Origin: Thermoactinospora rubra
GTDB taxonomy: Bacteria > Actinomycetota > Actinomycetes > Streptosporangiales > Streptosporangiaceae
Length of the DNA stretch: 64,000 bases
NCBI RefSeq assembly: GCF_002093975.1
Contig: NZ_KZ084326.1
Location: 248,001-312,000, forward strand
Direction: 5' to 3'
The notes beneath the pieces were generated by a model. It worked only from the letters and a program-made list of their open reading frames with translations. It did not search any database and was not told the origin of the DNA. Shown here one piece after another: positions 40,236-46,923 of the stretch (position 1 is its first letter; the number at the start of each line of letters is the position of its first letter). The position numbers were made by a program, and so were the translations under genes.

Positions 40236-41123
40236 ATGGACCTGCCGATCCCCCACTGGCCCGGACGCATGGTCGGGCCCGTCCACGTCCGCTCGACCCC
40301 CGAAGGAGCCCCCGAGCGGGCCGTCTTCGTCCACGGGCTGGCCGGTTCCGCGACGAACTGGACCGACCTGATGCACGAGCTGCGCGACGTGGTCACCGGG
40401 CACGCGATCGACCTGCCGGGCAACGGCTTCTCCCCGCCGCCGCCCGACGGCGACTACTCGGTCACCGCCCACGCCCGCGCCGTCGTCGGCCTGCTGGAGG
40501 AGACGGGACCGGCCCATCTGTTCGGCAACTCCCTGGGCGGCGCCGTCGCCGTGCGCGCCACCGCCCTGCGGCCCGACCTCGTGCGCTCCCTGACGCTGGT
40601 CAGCCCGGCGCTGCCCGACCTGCTGCCCCGCTACGGCCCGGCCAGGGTGCTGCTCGCCTCCGCCCCGCGCCTGGGCGAGGTCGCCGCCGCCATGCTCGGC
40701 CGGCTGCCCGCCGAGCGCAGGATCGCCGCCACGATGGCGATGATCTACGCCGACGTCGCCTGCGTGCACCCGCGCCGCGTCAGCGACGCCGTGGAGGAGC
40801 TGCGCCGCCGCGACGGCCTGCCGTACGCCCAGCAGGCCATGATCGGCTCGGCCAGGGGCATCGTCAGGGAGTACTTCAGGAAGGACCTGTGGCGCGATGC
40901 GGCGTCGATCGGCCAGCCCACCCTGCTGCTGTACGGCAGGCGCGACCGGCTCGTGCGGCCCGGGGTGGCGCTCAGGGCGGCCCGGACCTTCCGCCGCAGC
41001 CGCCTGGTCGTACTGCCCGGCTGCGGCCACGTGGCGCAGATGGAGATGCCGCAGGTGGTGGCCGCCGAGACCCGGCGTCTGATCCTTGAGACGCGATTGG
41101 GGAATGCCCCACTCGCCAGCTAG
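40236..41123 (+). CDS. Alpha/beta-hydrolase upstream of moeZ
   Basis: This 295-residue protein has the oxyanion segment VFVHGLAGSATNW, elbow LFGNSLGGAVAVRA (Ser as nucleophile), acid in LLLYGRRDRLV and His in GCGHVAQME. It resembles carboxylesterases found next to moeZ in other actinomycetes. Substrate unknown. ATG 40236 follows TTGGGGG. Its 5' region carries the AT-rich inverted repeat. Confidence 0.9.
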   Translation: MDLPIPHWPGRMVGPVHVRSTPEGAPERAVFVHGLAGSATNWTDLMHELRDVVTGHAIDLPGNGFSPPPPDGDYSVTAHARAVVGLLEETGPAHLFGNSLGGAVAVRATALRPDLVRSLTLVSPALPDLLPRYGPARVLLASAPRLGEVAAAMLGRLPAERRIAATMAMIYADVACVHPRRVSDAVEELRRRDGLPYAQQAMIGSARGIVREYFRKDLWRDAASIGQPTLLLYGRRDRLVRPGVALRAARTFRRSRLVVLPGCGHVAQMEMPQVVAAETRRLILETRLGNAPLAS

Positions 41124-41163
41124 GTTTCTGAGAGGAAAGAACCTGCATCGGGAGCGTAGAACC

Positions 41164-42345
41164 GTGTCCTTGCCACCTCTGGTCGAGCCGGCCGCCGAGC
41201 TGAGCGTCGATGAAGTGCGCCGTTACTCGCGACACCTGATCATCCCCGACGTGGGGATGGCGGGTCAGAAGCGGCTGAAGAACGCCAAGGTGTTGTGCGT
41301 GGGCGCCGGAGGGCTCGGCTCGCCCGCGCTGATGTACCTGGCCGCCGCGGGTGTCGGCACGCTGGGCATCATCGACTTCGACGTCGTCGACGAGTCCAAC
41401 CTGCAGCGCCAGATCATCCACGGCCAGTCCGACGTGGGCCGGCTGAAGGCCGAGAGCGCCGCCGCCACGGTCCGCGAGATCAACCCGCTGATCGAGGTGA
41501 TCGTCCACAACACGTCTCTGACGACCGAGAACGTGATGGACATCTTCTCGGGGTACGACCTGATCGTCGACGGCACCGACAACTTCGCCACCCGCTACAT
41601 GGTCAACGACGCGGCGGTGCTGCTCGGCAAGCCGTACGTGTGGGGCTCGATCTACCGGTTCGACGGCCAGGCCAGCGTGTTCTGGGCCGAGCACGGGCCG
41701 TGCTACCGCTGCCTGTACCCCGAGCCGCCGCCGCCCGGCATGGTGCCCAGCTGCGCCGAGGGCGGGGTGCTGGGCGTGCTGTGCGCGTCGATCGGGTCCA
41801 TCCAGGTCAACGAGGCGATCAAGCTCATCACCGGCATCGGCGACCCGCTCGTCGGCCGCCTGATGATCTACGACGCCCTGGAGATGAAGTACCGCGACGT
41901 CAAGGTCCGCAAGGACCCCGAGTGCGCGCTGTGCGGGAAGAACCCGACGATCACCGAGCTGCTGGAGGACTACGAGGCCTTCTGCGGCACGATCTCCGAC
42001 GAGGCCGCGCAGGCCGCGTCGGGTTCGACCATCACCGCCACCGAGCTCAAGGCCATGCAGGACCGCGGGGACAACATCTTCCTCATCGACGTCCGCGAGC
42101 CGAACGAGTACGAGATCGTCTCCATCCCCGGCGCCACGCTGATCCCCAAGGGCGAGTTCATCAACGGCTCGGCCCTGGAGAGGCTGCCGCAGGACAAGCG
42201 CATCGTGCTGCACTGCAAGTCGGGCGCGCGCAGCGCCGAGGTGCTGGCGATCGTCAAGAACGCCGGCTTCTCCGACGCCGTCCACGTCGGCGGCGGCGTG
42301 CTGAGCTGGGTCAAGGCGGTCGACCCCAGCCTGCCGACCTACTGA
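41164..42345 (+). CDS. moeZ: MoeZ: sulfur-carrier adenylyltransferase/sulfurtransferase
   Basis: This 393-residue protein fuses an MoeB/ThiF E1-like adenylation domain with a rhodanese domain. Nucleotide-binding loop GAGGLGSP (~residues 43-50), zinc cysteines CYRC and CALC, and C-terminal rhodanese active loop CKSGARS (C351) are intact. It adenylates and thiolates sulfur-carrier proteins (MoaD, ThiS, CysO). These supply molybdopterin, thiamine and cysteine synthesis. GTG 41164; the gene follows the hydrolase by 40 bp. Confidence 0.95.
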   Translation: MSLPPLVEPAAELSVDEVRRYSRHLIIPDVGMAGQKRLKNAKVLCVGAGGLGSPALMYLAAAGVGTLGIIDFDVVDESNLQRQIIHGQSDVGRLKAESAAATVREINPLIEVIVHNTSLTTENVMDIFSGYDLIVDGTDNFATRYMVNDAAVLLGKPYVWGSIYRFDGQASVFWAEHGPCYRCLYPEPPPPGMVPSCAEGGVLGVLCASIGSIQVNEAIKLITGIGDPLVGRLMIYDALEMKYRDVKVRKDPECALCGKNPTITELLEDYEAFCGTISDEAAQAASGSTITATELKAMQDRGDNIFLIDVREPNEYEIVSIPGATLIPKGEFINGSALERLPQDKRIVLHCKSGARSAEVLAIVKNAGFSDAVHVGGGVLSWVKAVDPSLPTY

Positions 42346-42364
42346 CCTCCTGCTGACCCCCGAA

Positions 42365-42398
42365 AGGGACGAACGGGTGCCTGTGCCTGTTCGTCCCT
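42365..42398 (+). terminator. Hairpin after moeZ
   Basis: AGGGACGAAC (42365-42374) and GTTCGTCCCT (42389-42398) form a 10-bp perfect stem with a 14-nt loop, 20 bp after the moeZ stop; a weak T-rich stretch (GGTTTT) follows. It also lies just before the GTG of the first membrane-anchored partner gene, so it could act as an attenuator. Confidence 0.6.
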
Positions 42399-42413
42399 AT
42401 TAGGGTCGGTTTT

Positions 42414-43172
42414 GTGAGCAGCTTCGACCATCGCGCGAGCGGCGTGGGCGTCCACGTGCGAGCGCGGACCTGGCCGTCGCTGATGGTGGCCGCCGCGCTG
42501 AGCGTGCTCTGCGCCGTCGCGGCCGTGCTGGGCGTGCGCACCGTCGTCGCCGAGCTCACCCGGGGCCCCACCGAGGCCGAGCTGGCGGCGGCCGCCCAGG
42601 AGGAGGTGGCCGAGCGCTGGCGCACCTGGCCGGCCGGGCGCGTGTTCCCGGAGTCCCTCGCCTACTCGGCCGAGCAGGGCGGCGAGGAGCGGGCCCGCCG
42701 GGTCGGCATCTCGCCGCTGACCGGTTGCGCCCCGGCCGTGGACGAGGAGGTACGGCAGGCGCTGCGCGAGGCGGGCTGCCGCGCCGTGCTGCGCGCCACC
42801 TACCTCGACGCGCTCGGCGGCGTGGTCGTCAGCGTCGGCGTGGTCGTGCTGCCCGACGAGCCGCGCGCCCAGCGGGTCGCCCTGGCCTTCCCCCAGGGCG
42901 GGTCGGCGGTGCCCGGCCTGCGCGCCGTGCCGTTCAAGGGGACGGTCGCCGAGCGGTTCACCGACGCGGGACGCCAGGCCGGTTCGGTACGGCAGGCCGG
43001 GCCGTACGTCGTGCTCACCACGGCGGGGCAGAGCGACGGGCGGCCGGCGCGGGCCGTGCGGGAGCAGCGGCCCGCGATCTTCGCCTTCGCCCCCGACCTG
43101 GGCGAGCAGGTTCTGGAGCGACTGAGCGAGCCGCGCGTGCCCGACTGCGCGGAGGAGGGGTGGCGGTGCTGA
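42414..43172 (+). CDS. Membrane-anchored partner protein, copy 1 of the subtilase module
   Basis: This 252-residue protein is read from GTG 42414. It has a short cytoplasmic start and one membrane helix (residues ~23-46, PSLMVAAALSVLCAVAAVLG). The ~200-residue exterior contains ERWRTWPAGRVFPESLAY, ARRVGISPLTGCAPAVDEEV, GCRAVLRATYLD, and C-terminal VPDCAEEGWRC. The four conserved cysteines suggest two disulfides. Copy 2 at 44440 shares all these blocks. Family not recognised. Stop and protease start overlap (GTGCTGA). Confidence 0.8.
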   Translation: MSSFDHRASGVGVHVRARTWPSLMVAAALSVLCAVAAVLGVRTVVAELTRGPTEAELAAAAQEEVAERWRTWPAGRVFPESLAYSAEQGGEERARRVGISPLTGCAPAVDEEVRQALREAGCRAVLRATYLDALGGVVVSVGVVVLPDEPRAQRVALAFPQGGSAVPGLRAVPFKGTVAERFTDAGRQAGSVRQAGPYVVLTTAGQSDGRPARAVREQRPAIFAFAPDLGEQVLERLSEPRVPDCAEEGWRC

Positions 43173-44401
43173 ACGCCGGCCGGGCCCGGCGGCTCGGCGG
43201 GGCGGTCGCGGTGCTGCTGCCCGTCCTGCTGGCCGCCGCCCCCGCGCGGGCCGACGACGTGCGCGGCGCCCAGGGCGAGGTGATCCGGACGATGGAGCTG
43301 CCGAAGGCCTGGACCACCACGCGCGGCAAGGGCGTGACCGTCGCCGTGCTCGACTCCGGGGTGGACCCCGGCCACCGCGACCTGGCGGGCTCGGTCATCG
43401 TGGGCAAGGACTTCACCGAGGGCGCCAACCCGCCCGGCGTGCCGCCCCGCAGGCTCCACGGGACCTACATGGCCTCGCTGATCGCCGGGCACGGCCACGG
43501 CCCCGGCGGCTCCCGGGGCGTGATCGGCGTCGCGCCCGAGGCCAGGGTGCTGTCGGTCCGGGTGATCCTGGAGGACGAGGAGCCGGGGTTCCATAAGTTC
43601 AACACGGCCGAGCGGTACGAGAACGTGGTGGCCAACGGCATCCGCTACGCGGTCGACCACGGCGCCGACGTGATCAACATGTCGATCTCCAAGGAGCTGG
43701 CGACCAAGGAGGAGCGGGCCGCGATCCGCTACGCCATCTCCAAGGGCGTGGTGCTGGTGGCCGCGGCGGGCAACGAGGGGGCGCGCAAGGCCGGCGTCAA
43801 CGGGTTCGCGCCCTACTCCTACCCGGCCGCCTTCCCCGGCGTGGTCGCCGTCGGGGCGATCGACCGCAGGCTGCGCCGGGCGTCGTTCTCCAACGTCAAC
43901 CCCTCGGTCCTGGTGGCCGCGCCGGGCGTGGACATCCTGGGCGCCGGGCCGGGCGACGAGTACTGGGTCGGCCGCGGCACCTCGCAGGCCACGGCGCTGG
44001 TGTCGGGGGTGGCCGCGCTGATCAAGTCCAGGTACCCGCGCATGTCGCCCCCGCTGGTCGCCCAAGCGCTGACCAGGGGCGTGATCAGGCAGCCCAAGGG
44101 CGGCTACGACACCGGCACGGGCTTCGGCGTCGTGAGCGCCGCCCGCTCCCTGGCCGAGGCCGCCAAGCTCTCCCGGCACACGCTGGTCGCCAGGTCGGCG
44201 CACGACCCCGGCAAGCCGCTCGGCCCGGGCGCGGCCGAGCCGGTCCAGGTGATCCGGCGCGACCAGCGGCGCATCACGCTCTACGGGACCGTCGCGGTGG
44301 CGGGCGTGCTGGGCGCGCTGCTGGGCGTGGCCGCCATCGCCGTCCTGGCCAGGAGGTGCGGCGGATGGGCGGTCGCGGGCACGCATGATCCGCGTCCATA
44401 G
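43166..44401 (+). CDS. Mycosin-like S8 subtilase, copy 1
   Basis: This 411-residue protein has a signal peptide (residues ~1-29), a subtilisin domain with catalytic Asp (VAVLDSGVDPG), His (RLHGTYMASLIAG), oxyanion Asn (AAAGNEG) and Ser (GRGTSQATALVSG), and a C-terminal membrane helix (TLYGTVAVAGVLGALLGVAA). The plan is that of type VII secretion mycosins, but no other ESX gene is nearby. The GTG 43166 start overlaps the partner's stop by 7 bp; GTG 43160 is possible. Confidence 0.9.
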   Translation: MLNAGRARRLGGAVAVLLPVLLAAAPARADDVRGAQGEVIRTMELPKAWTTTRGKGVTVAVLDSGVDPGHRDLAGSVIVGKDFTEGANPPGVPPRRLHGTYMASLIAGHGHGPGGSRGVIGVAPEARVLSVRVILEDEEPGFHKFNTAERYENVVANGIRYAVDHGADVINMSISKELATKEERAAIRYAISKGVVLVAAAGNEGARKAGVNGFAPYSYPAAFPGVVAVGAIDRRLRRASFSNVNPSVLVAAPGVDILGAGPGDEYWVGRGTSQATALVSGVAALIKSRYPRMSPPLVAQALTRGVIRQPKGGYDTGTGFGVVSAARSLAEAAKLSRHTLVARSAHDPGKPLGPGAAEPVQVIRRDQRRITLYGTVAVAGVLGALLGVAAIAVLARRCGGWAVAGTHDPRP

Positions 44402-44439
44402 GGGGACGAAATAGGCGTAAGCATCCGCGGAGTGTGCGA

Positions 44440-45360
44440 GTGAGCGACGAGGCCAGGGCACGGAGGAAGCCGGCGCCCCCATTGCCACGCGCCGAGCAGG
44501 GCGCCAAGCCCTTCGCCGGCGCGCGTCCCGTCAAGGGGGTCGCCCGCCGTTCGCGCGTCCGCTCCTGGCCCGCCGCCTCCACCAGGGCACGCGCCCAGGC
44601 CGCGCGGCAGCGGGCCGAGACGGCCGCGCTCCAGCAGGGGATCCGCTACCGGTCCCTCTTCCTCGGCCTGCTCGGCGGCATCGTCGCCGTCTCCGCCCTC
44701 GTCGTGCTGCTGGGGACCGTGGGGCTGGTCGCCGAGACCCGATCCCGTCCCCTCACCCCGACCGAGCAGATGCGCTACCAGCAGGAGGAGATCGCCCGCC
44801 GCTGGCAGGCCTGGTCCGCCACCGACGTGTTCCCCGCGGAGGTCAAGTACCTCGGGCTCGGCCGGGCCACCCAGTACGCCCGCCGCGTCGGCATCGCGCC
44901 CGAGGTCCGCTGCGGCCAGGCGGTGGACGGCGCGGTGGCCGACGTGCTGACCCGCCACGGCTGCGTGACCATGCTCAGGGCCACCTACGTCGACCAGACC
45001 TCCAGCTTCGTCTTCACCGTGGGCGTGGCCGTGCTCAAGGACGAGGAGGCCAGGGTCTCGGCCACCGAGGAGCTGACCGGCGACGACCGCGTGGGCGTGC
45101 TGCCGGTGGCCTTCCCCGGCACGGTGACCGAACGCTTCGGCGTCGACCAGCGCCAGCGCAACGGCTGGGTGGGCGCCGGGCCGTACATCGTCTTCTCCAC
45201 CGGAGGCTACGCCGACGGCCGCACCCGGGCCGCGGTGCCGCCCGAGGAGATCCTGCACAGCGAGCTGTGGCCCGCGGCCCGCTCCATCGGCAACCAGATC
45301 GCCTACTTCCTCGCGGACCCGCCCAAGGTCCCGCCCTGCACCCAGGGGAACGTGTGCTGA
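44440..45360 (+). CDS. Membrane-anchored partner protein, copy 2
   Basis: This 306-residue protein is read from GTG 44440. The cytoplasmic N-terminus (~70 residues) is Arg/Ala/Pro-rich, then there is one membrane helix (FLGLLGGIVAVSALVVLLGTVGLV). The exterior repeats the copy-1 blocks: ARRWQAWSATDVFPAEVKY, ARRVGIAPEVRCGQAVDGAV, GCVTMLRATYVD, VPPCTQGNVC. It is therefore a paralogue of the protein at 42414, with a longer tail. It follows protease 1 by 38 bp and overlaps protease 2 through GTGCTGA. Confidence 0.8.
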   Translation: MSDEARARRKPAPPLPRAEQGAKPFAGARPVKGVARRSRVRSWPAASTRARAQAARQRAETAALQQGIRYRSLFLGLLGGIVAVSALVVLLGTVGLVAETRSRPLTPTEQMRYQQEEIARRWQAWSATDVFPAEVKYLGLGRATQYARRVGIAPEVRCGQAVDGAVADVLTRHGCVTMLRATYVDQTSSFVFTVGVAVLKDEEARVSATEELTGDDRVGVLPVAFPGTVTERFGVDQRQRNGWVGAGPYIVFSTGGYADGRTRAAVPPEEILHSELWPAARSIGNQIAYFLADPPKVPPCTQGNVC

Positions 45361-46538
45361 CCGCCCTGCGCGCCGTCGTGGCCTCCGGCGTCCTGCTCCT
45401 GTCGGGTCCCCTGACCGGCTCGCAGACCGGTACGGCGCCGCCCCCGGTGCGCGAGCAGCAGCAGTGGGTGCTCAACGCGCTCAACGTGGAGCAGGCGTGG
45501 TCGGTCACGAAGGGCGAGGGCGTGACCGTGGCGGTGATCGACAGCGGCGTCGACCCGCGCCTGAAGGAGCTGCGCGGCCGGGTCACGGTCGGCCCCAACC
45601 TGTCCTCCCCTGAGAGCCGGGAGGAGAGCACGCCAGGCCGGCACGGGACCGCGATGGCGTCGCTGATCGCCGGATCGGGAGCCGACGGCGGGCTCGTCGG
45701 CGTCGCGCCCAAGGCGCGCATCCTGTCCCTGCCGCTGGTCCCCGAGGAGCCCGACGGCGGGGCGGGCCTGATCCCGCCCGGCGAGGACTTCCTGGGCTCC
45801 TCGCGCAGCGCCCTGGCCCGGGCCATCCGCTACGCCGCCGACCAGGGCGCCGACGTGATCAGCATGTCGGTCGGCAACCACCGGACCGACCGGTCCGAGC
45901 GCGAGGCGGTCTCCTACGCGCTGGGCCGCGGCGCGGTGCTCGTGGCCGCGGTCGGCAACGACGGCCAGAGCCTCTACACCCAGATGAACGGCACGTCCTA
46001 CTGGACCTTCCCGGCCGGCTACCCCGGCGTGATCGGCGTCGGGGCCGTGGACAAGAACGGCAAGGCCGCCGCCTTCAGCAGCGACAACATGTCGGTGCTG
46101 GTGGCCGCGCCCGGCGTGGGCGTGCCCGTGGCCGACCGGAACGGGCACTACCCGCTCACCGAGGGCACCAGCGCCGCCGCGGCGCTCGTCGCCGGGGTGA
46201 CGGCGCTGATCAAGGCCAGGTATCCGGACATGCGCCCCGAGCAGGTCGCCCAGGCGCTCACCGCCAGCACGCACGGCCGGCCGTTCGCGGGATACGACGA
46301 CAAGGTCGGTTTCGGGGTGGTGGACGCGGCCGCCGCCCTCGGCGCGGCCGAACGGCTCAGCGGCCAGCGGCGCAGCGTGGCCGTACCGGACGAGACCCAC
46401 TTCGGCGCGGGCGAGGACTCCCCGCTGCCCTCCCGCCCCGGCCCCGACCCGGTGCGGCTGTGGATCTTCGGGGGCGGGGCGCTGCTGGGCCTGGTGGCCT
46501 TCGGCTGGGCGGTGGCGGTGCTCAACCAGCGTCGCTAG
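45354..46538 (+). CDS. Mycosin-like S8 subtilase, copy 2
   Basis: This 394-residue protein is read from GTG 45354. Signal peptide (residues ~1-25), catalytic Asp (VAVIDSGVDPR), His (GRHGTAMASLIAG), Asn (AAVGNDG) and Ser (TEGTSAAAALVAG), and a C-terminal helix (LWIFGGGALLGLVAFGWAVAV) are complete. It is a paralogue of copy 1, with a shorter insert before the histidine. Together the four genes form a tandem duplication of one operon unit. Confidence 0.9.
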   Translation: MLTALRAVVASGVLLLSGPLTGSQTGTAPPPVREQQQWVLNALNVEQAWSVTKGEGVTVAVIDSGVDPRLKELRGRVTVGPNLSSPESREESTPGRHGTAMASLIAGSGADGGLVGVAPKARILSLPLVPEEPDGGAGLIPPGEDFLGSSRSALARAIRYAADQGADVISMSVGNHRTDRSEREAVSYALGRGAVLVAAVGNDGQSLYTQMNGTSYWTFPAGYPGVIGVGAVDKNGKAAAFSSDNMSVLVAAPGVGVPVADRNGHYPLTEGTSAAAALVAGVTALIKARYPDMRPEQVAQALTASTHGRPFAGYDDKVGFGVVDAAAALGAAERLSGQRRSVAVPDETHFGAGEDSPLPSRPGPDPVRLWIFGGGALLGLVAFGWAVAVLNQRR

Positions 46539-46548
46539 AGTTCCGCCA

Positions 46549-46866
46549 GTGGATCACTTCGCCGAACGTGTGCTCGACGTCGTGGAGCGCATCCCGCCCG
46601 GCATGGTCATGGCCTACGGCGACATCGCCGAGTACCTGGGCGAGGGCGGCCCGCGGCAGGTCGGGCGCGTGATGTCGACGTGGGGTGGCGGCGTGCCGTG
46701 GTGGCGCGTCGTGCACGCCGACGGCACCCCCGTGCCCGGGCACGAGCGGGAGTGCCTGCGCCGCTGGCGCGAGGAGGGCACGCCCATGCGCGGGGAGCGG
46801 GTGGACATGCGCCGCGCCCGCTGGGACGGGGGCGTCGCCACGTCCTCAGCGGAAATTCAGGAATGA
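46549..46866 (+). CDS. Alkyltransferase-like (ATL) protein, active-site Cys replaced
   Basis: This 105-residue MGMT-fold protein (GTG 46549) keeps the DNA-binding helix (VMAYGDIAEYLGEGGPRQVGRVM), but the PCHR active-site motif is P50-W-W-R53. It therefore cannot accept an alkyl group. Proteins of this kind bind alkylated guanine and flag it to nucleotide-excision repair. The usual ATL motif is PWHR; Trp at the His position is a further change. Equivalent to Rv3204. It precedes the TagF-like gene. Confidence 0.88.
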   Translation: MDHFAERVLDVVERIPPGMVMAYGDIAEYLGEGGPRQVGRVMSTWGGGVPWWRVVHADGTPVPGHERECLRRWREEGTPMRGERVDMRRARWDGGVATSSAEIQE

Positions 46867-46923
46867 TGCTGAGCTGGGCTGACGTGTCCGAATCGGCGAG
46901 GAGCTCGGCAAGCGGCCATTACC

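Noticed and set aside
43166..46538. Type VII secretion locus
   Set aside because: Subtilases look like mycosins, but EccB-E, EccC ATPase and WXG100 genes are absent.
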